A stretch of DNA of 44,606 nucleotides from an uncultured Aeromonadales bacterium (GTDB lineage Bacteria; Pseudomonadota; Gammaproteobacteria; Enterobacterales; Succinivibrionaceae): NCBI GenBank assembly GCA_902776275.1, contig CACYPI010000012.1, positions 1 to 44,606 of the forward strand, written 5' to 3'. The notes below the pieces were generated by a model, which saw nothing but the letters and a program-made list of their open reading frames with translations, was not told the DNA's origin and made no database searches. Positions 1 to 10,529 of this stretch are shown here, piece by piece (positions within the stretch are counted from its first letter, which is position 1; every line of letters begins with the position of its first letter). The position numbers were made by a program, and so were the translations under genes.

Positions 1-255
1 GTTTTCCGCGAAAAAACTGCTGTGGCTCACCAAAAATTTTCATTTGCTACTCAAAAAACTGCCAGATCGCCGAGATCAAGGCTTAAGTGTGTGTGCATGA
101 AAGTAATAGTACAATAAAATTACCAATCATGAATATGATCAAGATATCAAATTAAATTCATATGCTAAACACGTACCTTGTAAAAGTTAAATTTGTGAAT
201 TAATCGTTTATCTTCAATAAGTTAATTCTTTATCCCCAAAAAATTCAAAAAATTC
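1..255. other. AT-rich stretch without a recognisable gene
   Basis: This stretch is visibly AT-rich compared with the rest of the window. No reading frame of useful length with a ribosome binding site and no RNA gene could be recognised in it. It may hold the 3' flank of a gene lying outside the window, but nothing shows that. Confidence 0.4.
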
Positions 256-283
256 TTGCCAAAGCCGATTAGGCCTGTATAAT
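256..283 (+). promoter_or_regulatory. Sigma-70 promoter of tRNA-Gly
   Basis: The -35 box TTGCCA (256-261) and a perfect -10 box TATAAT (278-283) are separated by 16 bases. The -10 box lies 16 bases upstream of the mature tRNA 5' end and is followed by a GC-containing discriminator, as is usual for stable RNA promoters. Confidence 0.75.
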
Positions 284-299
284 GAGTGCCACTTGCGAT

Positions 300-375
300 G
301 CGGGAATAGCTCAGTTGGTAGAGCATAACCTTGCCATGGTTAGGGTCGCGGATTCGAGTTCCGTTTCCCGCTCCA
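300..375 (+). tRNA. tRNA-Gly (anticodon GCC)
   Basis: This is a 76-nt cloverleaf with the 3' CCA encoded. The acceptor stem GCGGGAA pairs with TTCCCGC and the D arm reads AGCTCAGTTGGTAGAGC. The anticodon GCC sits at 333-335, and the T loop is TTCGAGT closed by a 5-bp stem with one G-U pair. It has its own promoter just upstream and a hairpin terminator just downstream, so it looks like a single-gene transcription unit. Confidence 0.95.
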
Positions 376-392
376 AGAAAGATTCAAAAGAG

Positions 393-413
393 GCGGCCGA
401 TGGCCGCTTTTTT
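393..413 (+). terminator. Rho-independent terminator after tRNA-Gly
   Basis: GCGGCC (393-398), loop GAT and GGCCGC (402-407) form a 6-bp GC stem followed directly by six T (408-413). It ends the tRNA-Gly transcript and separates it from secA. Confidence 0.8.
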
Positions 414-511
414 CATGCCCGCGCACTGCGGGATCCTCCCTAGGCAAACGCATTTTCCCAGGCTCCGGCAGCTCTTCTTGGCAGCCTTTCCAATGCTGTG
501 CGCATCATGGC

Positions 512-538
512 TTGCCAATTTCAAGCAGATGTTATAAT
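512..538 (+). promoter_or_regulatory. Candidate secA promoter
   Basis: TTGCCA (512-517) and TATAAT (533-538) are separated by 15 bases, slightly short for sigma-70. Transcription would start near 545 and give a secA leader of about 130 nt containing two strong GC hairpins. Confidence 0.6.
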
Positions 539-556
539 CACGAAAGTTTTTGGGAA

Positions 557-670
557 ATGGGAGGAACGGCCGCGCGGCCGCCTCCCTCCTTCGCCGCGCC
601 ATCCTGTCGCGGCTCCCTTTGTGCACAAATGAGACGGCAGACCTGCGCGGCCGCGCAGGCTAAGTATTAA
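557..670 (+). CDS. Possible 37-codon leader ORF ahead of secA
   Basis: An ATG at 557 opens a 37-residue frame that stops with TAA at 668-670, four bases before the secA ATG. It lies wholly inside the predicted secA leader. The peptide is rich in Ala, Arg and Pro, includes a Pro-Pro-Pro run near its N terminus, and has no signal peptide. The GGGAA before its ATG is too close to be a good Shine-Dalgarno site. No similarity to SecM or its arrest motif is visible. I list it because its stop sits where translational coupling to secA would be possible and because secA itself has only a poor ribosome binding site. It may equally be chance in GC-rich sequence. Confidence 0.2.
   Translation: MGGTAARPPPSFAAPSCRGSLCAQMRRQTCAAAQAKY
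559..659 (+). promoter_or_regulatory. secA leader with two strong hairpins
   Basis: The first hairpin pairs GGGAGG (559-564) with CCTCCC (581-586) around a self-complementary CGGCCG core. The second, at 642-659, is a perfect 18-base palindrome (CCTGCGCGGCCGCGCAGG) ending 15 bases before the secA start. Hairpin control of secA translation is known in E. coli through SecM, which is not present here; any such role for these stems is inference. Confidence 0.4.
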
Positions 671-674
671 GACA

Positions 675-3365
<2,691 letters not shown>

Positions 3366-3404
3366 TGCTGATAACATCCTGAGACAAGGCCGCAAGGCCT
3401 GACC

Positions 3405-3429
3405 AAAGCCCCGCAGATGCGGGGCTTTT
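3405..3429 (+). terminator. Rho-independent terminator after secA
   Basis: AAAGCCCCGC (3405-3414), loop AGAT and GCGGGGCTTT (3419-3428) form a perfect 10-bp stem running into a T stretch. This is a strong terminator about 40 bases after the secA stop. Confidence 0.9.
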
Positions 3430-3470
3430 GCATTGATCAGGCGGGATCTGCCGCGATTTTTAAAAAAGGT

Positions 3471-3499
3471 TTGACACGCCCTGAAAGGAATGTTTAAAT
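3471..3499 (+). promoter_or_regulatory. Promoter of the tRNA-Phe pair
   Basis: A perfect -35 TTGACA (3471-3476) is followed after 17 bases by a TTAAAT -10 (3494-3499) and a GC-rich discriminator. It ends 10 bases before the first tRNA-Phe. Confidence 0.65.
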
Positions 3500-3509
3500 A
3501 AGCGCCGTT

Positions 3510-3585
3510 GTCCAGATAGCTCAGTAGGTAGAGCAGGGGATTGAAAATCCCCGTGTCGGCGGTTCGATTCCGTCTCTGGGCACCA
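3510..3585 (+). tRNA. tRNA-Phe (anticodon GAA), copy 1
   Basis: A 76-nt cloverleaf with encoded CCA; anticodon GAA at 3543-3545 and an anticodon stem/loop (GGGGATTGAAAATCCCC) identical to that of E. coli tRNA-Phe. The acceptor stem GTCCAGA pairs with TCTGGGC and contains a U-G wobble at the second pair. The T arm is GGCGG / CCGTC around TTCGATT. Confidence 0.95.
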
Positions 3586-3601
3586 CAAAATCCTTCCAGA
3601 C

Positions 3602-3677
3602 GTCCAGATAGCTCAGTAGGTAGAGCAGGGGATTGAAAATCCCCGTGTCGGCGGTTCGATTCCGTCTCTGGGCACCA
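3602..3677 (+). tRNA. tRNA-Phe (anticodon GAA), copy 2
   Basis: Identical in sequence to the first copy and separated from it by a 16-nt spacer, so a tandem duplication transcribed from the same promoter is likely. The anticodon GAA is at 3635-3637. No clear hairpin terminator follows. Confidence 0.95.
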
Positions 3678-4085
3678 TCGCTCCTCCTTCGTTTCGCGTT
3701 TTCTCCCATTTGAAACTTGGCGTCATCGCTCCAAGCTTCGGATTTATTCATTCATGTCCTTCTGCCAATTTGCCTTATCGTGATGTATCCGCTTGGATAA
3801 TGCCGACTTGTCTGCATTCCAGACCTGTATCTTGTCGGACAGCCATGAAAATATTTTTCAAGTCGGTATAATGAGATAAGGCACTGCGGTGGAAAAGGTC
3901 AATTTAGTGCATGATCTTTGGTATTGATGAGTCTCTTTTAGAGCCAGTTTAGACATACATGAAATGTTAATTGCTGTAATTCAGGATGTTTTCCCGCTTC
4001 GTCTGCAATACTGTAATTTCTTGATTTCAAACGGAGATGGAAATATCATGAATTTGCATAATAACAATAAGAAATTGGGGATAAC
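3678..4085 (+). promoter_or_regulatory. Gene-free AT-rich region with candidate hfq promoter
   Basis: This stretch of about 400 bases carries no convincing gene. It holds a perfect TATAAT at 3867-3872, without a good -35 at the normal distance, which could drive hfq with a leader of about 200 nt. The sequence is richer in A and T than the flanking genes. Confidence 0.4.
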
Positions 4086-4430
4086 GTGGCTAACTATCAC
4101 AACGGAATCGGCAGTAAGGCCGCCGGCATTCAAATCAACAAGGGGTTCATGCTTTCATTCATGCAGGGAGGGGGGCAGAACGCAGCCCTCAAATACCTCA
4201 CTGATAATGCGATATCCGTCAGCGTATTCCTGATCACCGGCGTGAAATTCGACGGCGTGATAACCGCATTTGACCAGTACACCATCTGCATCCGCGACAT
4301 CAAGGACCACCAGCAGCTCATCTACAAAGACAAGATTTCCACGCTTGCCTTGAGGAAAAACCAGTTCCCTTCCCAGAAGAGCCAGTCAAGCAAGGCAGGC
4401 GCCAAGCAGCCCCAGTCCACCAAGGAGTGA
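4086..4430 (+). CDS. hfq: Hfq-like Sm-fold RNA chaperone, divergent
   Basis: Hfq is a hexameric RNA chaperone that pairs small RNAs with mRNAs. The Sm1 part (SVSVFLITGVKFDGVITAFDQY, split here as SVSVFLITGVKF then DGVITAFDQY) and the Sm2-like YKDKIST identify the fold. Aligned with E. coli Hfq, Gln8, Lys31, Phe39 and Gln41 are kept. The rim arginines 16, 17 and 19 are replaced by Thr, Asp and Ala, His57 is Asp, and two residues are inserted before Sm2. The start is uncertain. GTG 4086 has GGGGA four bases upstream. ATG 4149, with AAGGGG three bases upstream, gives the usual short N terminus. It is not beside miaA or hflX, its usual gammaproteobacterial context. It could be the only Hfq or a paralog; the window cannot tell. 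Confidence 0.8.
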   Translation: MANYHNGIGSKAAGIQINKGFMLSFMQGGGQNAALKYLTDNAISVSVFLITGVKFDGVITAFDQYTICIRDIKDHQQLIYKDKISTLALRKNQFPSQKSQSSKAGAKQPQSTKE

Positions 4431-4439
4431 TCCCCAGGC

Positions 4440-4455
4440 CGGGGCTGAAGCCCCG
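4440..4455 (+). terminator. Possible weak terminator after hfq
   Basis: CGGGGCT and AGCCCCG form a 7-bp stem with a two-base loop just after the hfq stop. The nearest T run (GATTTTC) lies several bases further on, so termination here is uncertain. Confidence 0.35.
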
Positions 4456-4552
4456 CAGGGGATTTTCGCCGGCAAATCCTGCCCCTCCTGAAAAACAGCG
4501 CAAGACATGCCCAAACCCCGTTCCCGTCCCTCATGAGGCATGGCGGCGTTTC

Positions 4553-4580
4553 TTGATGCGGCGCACAAATCTTTTAGTAT
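4553..4580 (+). promoter_or_regulatory. Candidate promoter of the 4584-11297 operon
   Basis: TTGATG (4553-4558) and TAGTAT (4575-4580) lie 16 bases apart. A transcript would begin close to the first ATG of the next gene, which bears on the choice of its start codon. Confidence 0.4.
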
Positions 4581-4583
4581 GAT

Positions 4584-6041
4584 ATGCCCATGGCAATGAG
4601 GGAAATGGTTTGCGACACCTTTGTCGTGGGCGGCGGCACCGCCGGGCTCGAGGCGTTCCGCGCCGCCAGCGAGGCGGGATCCGACTGCGTCCTGGCCGAC
4701 GCCGGCAGGCTCGGCACCACGGCGCAGCGCTCAGGCGAGCTTCCGGCGTCCTACCTGATGTCGGCAGGGCTGGCGGCCCATGCTCCGCGCACCTTCGGGC
4801 GCTACGGCCTGACGGCCCCCGAGTTCGAGGTCGAGTCATCCGGAGTCCTGGGCATGGTCAGGGCGCAGCGCTCGCGCGCGACCTCGTCGGTGCTCTCGTT
4901 CCTCTACCGCATCCCCGAGGAGAAGCGCCTGCGCGGGATGGTGTCATTCGAGGACGCGCACACCGCGCGCGTGGGCGACGACGCCAGGGTCCGCTTCAAG
5001 ACCGCAGTCATAGCCACGGGCACCGCGCCGCTTGTCACCTACGAGCAGTCCCAGATCAAGGACATTATCACCACCAACGAGTTCTACGAGCAGGACAGGA
5101 TCCCAAGCTCGGCCGCCGTGTTCGGAAGCACCTCGGTGGGGCTTCAGCTGGGGCAGGCCATGGCGTACTTGGGCTCGGACGTTACGGTGTTCGGGCAGAG
5201 GAGGCTTTGGAACCTCACGGACGAGGAGGTGCTCTCCTCGGCCCTTGAGATGCTCTCCTCACGCTTCTCGCTGGCGGTGGACTCCTTCATCACCTCGATA
5301 GATCCCGAGGATGACGGCTACTCCATCTACTACATCGACGGCGGCAGGTTTGAGAACTACCTGCACACGCGCGAGGTCATTGCGGCCACCGCGAGGATCC
5401 CCAACGTGGGCGGCATGAACCTGCAGCGCATCGGGGTCAAGCTCTCGCCCGAGGGCTACATCGTGACCCACAAGGCGACCATGCAGTCGAGCCTGTCGCA
5501 TATCTTCGCGGCAGGATCGGTGCGCGGCAGCAGCAGCACCTCGGTGGCCGAGCTCGAGGGCCGCTACGCCGGGATCAACGCCGCCCGCGGGTGCAGCGGC
5601 GCGCCTTGCGCCAGCCTGCCTGAGACCGTGAACCTCGAGGTGTGCTTCACCGATCCGGTGCTCGCCATCGCCGGGCTTTCGTTTGAGAAGATGAAGCAGC
5701 GCGCCGTAGCCGAGGACATGCAGTTCATCGCCACCCATGCCGAGTTCTCGGACATAGTAAGCGGCGGCCGCCACCACCGCGGCGGCGTCATCGGGCTTTA
5801 TACCGACGTGAAGACCCACCGGATCATGGGGGCCGAGATCTGCTCGCAGTGCGCCGATCACCTGGCGCAGCTGGTGGCCTTCGCCATCCGCAAGCAGGCG
5901 AGGGTCGAGGAGTTCCCGGAATTCGACTTCCTGCACATGAGCGGCGAGGAAGTGCTCGCCCAGGCCGCGGCCGAGGCCGTGCGCAGGCTCACTGGATCAA
6001 GCGGCTACACGCCGCTGCTGCAGCCTCAGGTCAGGGGCTAG
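4584..6041 (+). CDS. Dihydrolipoamide dehydrogenase-like flavoprotein without redox cysteines
   Basis: The 485-residue protein has the fold and length of class I pyridine nucleotide-disulfide oxidoreductases. It most resembles the Lpd-like branch whose N terminus reads GGGTAG...GTTCxxxGCxPSK. The FAD-binding GGGTAG is at residues 16-21. The second Rossmann motif near 181-186 is GSTSVG, with Thr for the middle Gly. A FAD ribityl-type segment (HIFAAGS) and a C-terminal dimerisation domain with a His-Glu segment (LHMSGEEVL) are present. The redox pair is missing: the segment reads GTTAQRSGELPAS, with Ala47 and Glu52 where the two cysteines belong. Disulfide chemistry is therefore not possible, and the real reaction is unknown. 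The start could also be ATG 4590, 4596 or 4605. It heads an operon with rdgB, hemW, rnr and rlmB. Confidence 0.8.
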   Translation: MPMAMREMVCDTFVVGGGTAGLEAFRAASEAGSDCVLADAGRLGTTAQRSGELPASYLMSAGLAAHAPRTFGRYGLTAPEFEVESSGVLGMVRAQRSRATSSVLSFLYRIPEEKRLRGMVSFEDAHTARVGDDARVRFKTAVIATGTAPLVTYEQSQIKDIITTNEFYEQDRIPSSAAVFGSTSVGLQLGQAMAYLGSDVTVFGQRRLWNLTDEEVLSSALEMLSSRFSLAVDSFITSIDPEDDGYSIYYIDGGRFENYLHTREVIAATARIPNVGGMNLQRIGVKLSPEGYIVTHKATMQSSLSHIFAAGSVRGSSSTSVAELEGRYAGINAARGCSGAPCASLPETVNLEVCFTDPVLAIAGLSFEKMKQRAVAEDMQFIATHAEFSDIVSGGRHHRGGVIGLYTDVKTHRIMGAEICSQCADHLAQLVAFAIRKQARVEEFPEFDFLHMSGEEVLAQAAAEAVRRLTGSSGYTPLLQPQVRG

Positions 6042-6065
6042 CGGCCTTGCAAAAGGATCATCAAG

Positions 6066-6668
6066 ATGGATTTTAAGACGCTGGTGCTCGCAACCGGCAA
6101 CCAAGGCAAGGTGCGTGAGTTCGGAGCCATGCTCGAGCCCCTGGGCATTGAACTGAAGATGCAGGCGGATCTCGGGGTCAAGGAGCCTGTGGAGGACGGG
6201 CGCAGCTTCATCGAGAACGCCATCATCAAGGCGCGCGCGGCAAGCGATCAGACCGGGCTCCCGGCCCTGGCCGACGATTCTGGGCTGTGCGTCGATGCCT
6301 TAGGCGGCGCCCCCGGCGTCTACTCGGCGCGCTTTGCAGGCGTCCACGGCGACGATCAGGCCAACAACGCCCTCCTGCTTGAGAAGCTCAAGGACGTCGA
6401 AGAGGCCCGCCGCGGCGCGCATTACTGCTGCGCGCTGTGCCTCGTGCGCTTCAAGGACGACCCGATGCCCTTGTGCGTGACCGGGACCTGGAAGGGCAGC
6501 ATCGGCCGCAAGGCCCGCGGGAGCGGGGGCTTCGGCTACGATCCGCTCTTCGTGGTGACCGGCCGCAGTTGCACGGCAGCCGAGCTTCCGCCGCAGCTCA
6601 AGAACCTCATCTCCCACCGCGGCGTGGCGCTGCGCCGCCTCGTGGCCATGCTAGAGCAGGCATGCTGA
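6066..6668 (+). CDS. rdgB: XTP/dITP diphosphatase (RdgB/HAM1)
   Basis: RdgB hydrolyses dITP, XTP and related non-canonical purine nucleoside triphosphates to monophosphates, keeping deaminated bases out of DNA and RNA. The 200 residues cover the whole HAM1 family domain. The N-terminal VLATGNQGKVREF loop, the FIENAIIKARAAS helix, ADDSGLCVDALGGAPGVYSA and the C-terminal SHRGVALR are all clear. AAAAGGA eight bases upstream supports ATG 6066. The stop codon overlaps the start of hemW (ATGCTGA), so the two are translationally coupled. The rdgB-hemW pair is also conserved in E. coli. Confidence 0.96.
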   Translation: MDFKTLVLATGNQGKVREFGAMLEPLGIELKMQADLGVKEPVEDGRSFIENAIIKARAASDQTGLPALADDSGLCVDALGGAPGVYSARFAGVHGDDQANNALLLEKLKDVEEARRGAHYCCALCLVRFKDDPMPLCVTGTWKGSIGRKARGSGGFGYDPLFVVTGRSCTAAELPPQLKNLISHRGVALRRLVAMLEQAC

Positions 6669-7864
6669 CCCCGCTTCCAGCAAGCCTCTACGTCCACTAC
6701 CCGTTCTGCGTGAGGAAGTGCCCCTACTGCGACTTCTTTTCAAATCCGCAGGGGGCCTGCCGCAGCCGCGACATCCGCTATGCGAGGGCGCTGTGCGAGG
6801 ACTTCGACTCAAATCTTCCGTGGCTGAACGGCAGGAAGCATCAAAGCGTCTACCTAGGCGGGGGCACGCCATCGCTCTGCGATCCCGACGTCGTGGGGAT
6901 GCTCATATCGCACATCAGGCCTTATCTTGCCAGGGGGTGCGAGATCTCGATGGAAGCAAACCCCGGCACCACGGATAGGCAGAGGCTTGAAGGCTACCGC
7001 AAGGCCGGGGTCAGCCGCCTGAGCCTCGGGGTGCAGAGCTTTGACGACCGCATGTTGAAAGCGCTCGGACGGATCCACAGCGCCGCGCAGGCTCAAAAGG
7101 CGGTCGAGGACGCGCTTGACGCTGGCTTTTCCAACATCAACCTCGACATCATGCACGGCCTGCCAGGTCAGGATCCGCAGATGGCATTGTCAGACCTCAA
7201 GCAGGCCTGCTCGTATCCCATAACCCACCTCTCGTGGTACGAGCTCACCCTCGAGGAGGGCACGCGCTTTGGCGATCATCCGCCCATGCTTCCTTGCGAT
7301 GACGACCTCCAGGCCATCGAGGATCATGGCTTTGCATTCCTCGCATCGTGCGGATTTGAGCGCTATGAGGTTTCGGCCTTTGCCCGTAATGGCATAAAAT
7401 GCTTGCACAACTGCAACTACTGGCTCTTCGGGGACTACCTCGGGATCGGGGCTGGGGCGAGCGGGAAAGTTTTTACAGGCGGAAGGACACTGCGCCGCGC
7501 GTGCCCTGAGGATCCGCAGGCCTTCGTGGAAGGCCGGCGCGGCGAATACCAGGAAGTCCCCAGTCAGGAGATCCCTTTTGAGTACATGCTCAACAGGCTC
7601 AGGCTGTACGGGGACATTGGGGCGGCCGAATATGAAAAAGCCACTGGCCTGCCCTTTGAAACCATCAGGGCGGGGCTTGAGGAAGCATCAAGAATGAATT
7701 GCGTGGAGCTCGAGGGCAGGACCTTCAGGCTCACGGCTTTCGGCAGGCTCATGCTCAACGACGTATTGGAATTGTTCTTAAGTGAAGCACCATCTCATCA
7801 AATCGATCATAGAGAAGATCAAGACCGGCAAGGCTCAGAAGGCCGCAATGGAAGAGGCGCCTGA
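6662..7864 (+). CDS. hemW: HemW, radical SAM heme chaperone
   Basis: HemW is a radical SAM protein related to coproporphyrinogen III dehydrogenase, now thought to bind heme and deliver it to respiratory proteins. Earlier annotations often call it an oxygen-independent coproporphyrinogen oxidase. The cluster motif CVRKCPYC (Cys-x3-Cys-x2-Cys) is near the N terminus, followed by the glycine-rich YLGGGTPSL and the HemN C-terminal domain ending in RLMLNDVLELFL. The start ATG overlaps the rdgB stop. The frame runs about 25 residues beyond the usual C terminus and overlaps the 5' end of rnr, so the last residues may be a non-conserved tail. Confidence 0.93.
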   Translation: MLTPLPASLYVHYPFCVRKCPYCDFFSNPQGACRSRDIRYARALCEDFDSNLPWLNGRKHQSVYLGGGTPSLCDPDVVGMLISHIRPYLARGCEISMEANPGTTDRQRLEGYRKAGVSRLSLGVQSFDDRMLKALGRIHSAAQAQKAVEDALDAGFSNINLDIMHGLPGQDPQMALSDLKQACSYPITHLSWYELTLEEGTRFGDHPPMLPCDDDLQAIEDHGFAFLASCGFERYEVSAFARNGIKCLHNCNYWLFGDYLGIGAGASGKVFTGGRTLRRACPEDPQAFVEGRRGEYQEVPSQEIPFEYMLNRLRLYGDIGAAEYEKATGLPFETIRAGLEEASRMNCVELEGRTFRLTAFGRLMLNDVLELFLSEAPSHQIDHREDQDRQGSEGRNGRGA

Positions 7865-10526
7865 GGAGGCGCAGGAACTCGATCCGCAGCAGCAGAAGGC
7901 CTTAAAGGATTCCGCGGAGGCCCCGAGGATCGAGGCGCAAAAGCGCGAGGAGCAGCGGCAGCGCGAGCGCCGCGCACTCGAGGTTGCGCTAGGACAGGAG
8001 CACGCCCCCAAGGGCGATCCGGCCACGGACCTCAAGACGGCCATCTACGCAGTTTGCGCGCTCTACCACCCCCAGTTCAAGGGAGTGGCGGCCCTGGGCG
8101 TCGTCTCAGGCCTCCTGGGCCGAGTCGGCTACACCAAGGGCCTGCCTGCCGGCGGCGAGAACGCCTGCCGCAGGATCCTAAGCGAGCTCGTGGAGGAGCA
8201 GGCCCTTTCAAAGCTCCCGGGCTTCGAGGTCTACGCCATGCCATCCCAGATCGAGCAGGGCGAGTCCAAGGTCGCCGCGCGCGAGGAGTCGGACTTCCTC
8301 GGATCCGAGAGGACCAAGCGCTATGTCTTCCATGTCTCGGGCCTCAAGGGCGAGGATTTCCTGCTCAAGAGCATGATAGTGATCCTCCCCGGCGACACCG
8401 TGGAGTACCAGGCGATCACCGGAAGCGGGATCGCCTACTGCGGCAGGCTCGTCAAGAAGCGCGTCTGCGTCCTGGGCCGCGTGATGCCGCTGGGCGCCTC
8501 CAAGGCGCGCCCGGGGGTGGCGCGCGCTGCCTCGCTCATGCCTGACGAGCCCAACCTCGCAAGCCTGGGCTTCGAGTTCGAGACCCCGGAGGACCTTGGC
8601 GAGGCCAAGGCAGGCGACGTGGTCATCGCGCAGATCCTAGAGCGCGGCTCGGGGCACTGCTATGTCAAGACCCGCCAGGTCGTGCGCGATCTGGGAAGCC
8701 TCAACAACATCATCGTGATGGCGGTGCTGCGCAACGACATCCCCAGCAGCTGGCCTGACAACATGCCCAAGGCCTTGGCCCGCATCCCCGACATCGTGTC
8801 CGAGGACGACTGGAAGGGCCGCCCGGACATCCGCGACGTGCCGCTCATGACCATCGACGGCGAGGACGCGCGCGACTTCGACGACGCCGTCTACTGCCAC
8901 CGCGAGGGCAGGGGCTGGAAGCTCTACGTGGCCATCGCCGACGTCTCCTACTACGTGCGCCCGGGCAGCGTGCTCGACCACGAGGCGGTGAACCGCTGCA
9001 ACAGCTGCTACTTCCCCAACTACGTGATCCCGATGCTCCCCGAGAAGCTCTCAAACGGCATCTGCTCGCTGAACCCCGATGTGGACAGGCTGTGCATGTG
9101 CTGCGAGATGGACATCAACGAGAAGGGCGAGACCACGAAGTACGCGTTCTACCCCGCGGTGATGCGCTCGCACGCCCGCCTGACCTACACCGAGGCCTGG
9201 CAGATGATCTCCGAGGGCACTGCCAAGTACCCCGAGCACGAGGCGATGATCCCCCATGTCAAGGAGCTCTACAACCTCTACCACGCGCTCGACGCCTACC
9301 GCAAGCGCCGCGGCGGCATCAGCATCGAGGGAACCGAGCAGCACTTCGTGTTCAACGAGAACATGGAGATCACCGGGGTCGAGCCCCTGGAGCGCAACGA
9401 CGCCCACAAGCTCATCGAGGAGTGCATGATCGCCGCCAACGTCGCGGCTGCATGCTTTGTGGCCGAGAACCGCTGCCAGACGCTCTACCGCGTCCACGCC
9501 GCCCCGACCCAGAAGAAGCTCGACATGCTGATCCCGCAGCTGGCGCGCTTCGGCCTCTCGCTGCCAGGCTCCGTGGACAAGCCCTCGAGCGCCGACTACG
9601 CCAAGCTCGCCGATGCAATTGCAAAGCGCAAGGACGGCAAGATCTTAGGCGAACTTTTGCTGCGCAGCATGTCCAAGGCCGAGTACAGCCCCGAGAACAT
9701 CGGGCACTTCGGACTGGCCCTAGAGAAGTACGCCCACTTCACCTCCCCGATCCGCCGCTACGCCGACTTGCAGCTGCACCGCGTCATCAAGCACATCCTG
9801 GAGAAGCAGGGCAAGGCCCCCTGGGGCAAGATCGGCCAGCGCTCCTACACCAAGCCCGAGCTCATGGTCCTGGGCGCGCGCTGCACCGAGCGCGAGATCG
9901 CCGCCGACACCGCCGAGCGCGAGGTCGACTTCGAGCTCGCCTGCACCTACCTTGAGAAGTTCATCGGCGAGACCGTCAAGGGCACCATCTCAGGCTGCAC
10001 CAGGTTCGGCATCTTCGTGCACTTGGACGACTTCCTCGTGGACGGCCTCATCTTCATCGGGAACTTCCCCGGCTACCTGAACTTCGACCAGCGCACCGAG
10101 TCGCTCATCTCCGACAAGGGCAAGGTCTACCGCATCGGCGATCCGATCAAGGTCGTCGTCGCCGCGGTCAACGCCGCCGAGCACAAGATAGACCTCATGC
10201 CCACCGGCATGGGCTCGACTGCCAAGTACCGCAAGGACCGCGACCGCATCCTGAAGAAGCGCGAGGCCGACCGCAAGGCCGCAGGCGGGCCGGTGGACAA
10301 GGAGGCGCTCTTCAAGAGCCTCTCTGACATCTCCCGCGCCCAGGAGGCCTCAGACGGCGACAACGTCGAGCGTCCGCAGATCCAGGCAGGCTGGGGCAGC
10401 GAGCTTACGAGCTCGGTGCACTATTCAAACCCGTTCTCGATGCCCAGTAGGCGCGGCCGCGAGGACCGCGACGGGCGCAGGGGCCGCGGCAGCCGCGGCA
10501 GGTCCAGCAGAGGCAGGAGGAGATAA
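7848..10526 (+). CDS. rnr: Ribonuclease R
   Basis: RNase R is a processive 3'-5' exoribonuclease that degrades structured RNA and acts in RNA quality control. After a charged N-terminal segment come a winged-helix-like domain, cold-shock domains, and the RNB catalytic domain with TIDGEDARDFDDAVYC. ARLTYTEAW and FTSPIRRYADLQLHR follow, then an S1 domain (VKGTISGCTRFGIFVHLDDF) and a short Arg/Gly-rich tail. I prefer ATG 7848, which has AAGG five bases upstream. The longer frame from GTG 7782 adds 22 basic residues but has no ribosome binding site and overlaps hemW by 83 bases. rlmB follows three bases after the stop, as in E. coli. Confidence 0.95.
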   Translation: MEEAPEEAQELDPQQQKALKDSAEAPRIEAQKREEQRQRERRALEVALGQEHAPKGDPATDLKTAIYAVCALYHPQFKGVAALGVVSGLLGRVGYTKGLPAGGENACRRILSELVEEQALSKLPGFEVYAMPSQIEQGESKVAAREESDFLGSERTKRYVFHVSGLKGEDFLLKSMIVILPGDTVEYQAITGSGIAYCGRLVKKRVCVLGRVMPLGASKARPGVARAASLMPDEPNLASLGFEFETPEDLGEAKAGDVVIAQILERGSGHCYVKTRQVVRDLGSLNNIIVMAVLRNDIPSSWPDNMPKALARIPDIVSEDDWKGRPDIRDVPLMTIDGEDARDFDDAVYCHREGRGWKLYVAIADVSYYVRPGSVLDHEAVNRCNSCYFPNYVIPMLPEKLSNGICSLNPDVDRLCMCCEMDINEKGETTKYAFYPAVMRSHARLTYTEAWQMISEGTAKYPEHEAMIPHVKELYNLYHALDAYRKRRGGISIEGTEQHFVFNENMEITGVEPLERNDAHKLIEECMIAANVAAACFVAENRCQTLYRVHAAPTQKKLDMLIPQLARFGLSLPGSVDKPSSADYAKLADAIAKRKDGKILGELLLRSMSKAEYSPENIGHFGLALEKYAHFTSPIRRYADLQLHRVIKHILEKQGKAPWGKIGQRSYTKPELMVLGARCTEREIAADTAEREVDFELACTYLEKFIGETVKGTISGCTRFGIFVHLDDFLVDGLIFIGNFPGYLNFDQRTESLISDKGKVYRIGDPIKVVVAAVNAAEHKIDLMPTGMGSTAKYRKDRDRILKKREADRKAAGGPVDKEALFKSLSDISRAQEASDGDNVERPQIQAGWGSELTSSVHYSNPFSMPSRRGREDRDGRRGRGSRGRSSRGRRR

Positions 10527-10529
10527 GCC

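Noticed and set aside
331..537. Plus-strand ORF of 68 codons starting inside tRNA-Gly
   Set aside because: It overlaps the tRNA and its terminator and has no ribosome binding site or recognisable features.
3521..3751. Minus-strand ORF of 76 codons over the tRNA-Phe genes
   Set aside because: It is antisense to the two tRNAs; peptides of this kind are a well-known false call over tRNA genes.
3964..4233. Plus-strand ORF of 89 codons overlapping hfq
   Set aside because: It is out of frame with hfq, without a ribosome binding site or family features; the Hfq frame is clearly the real one.
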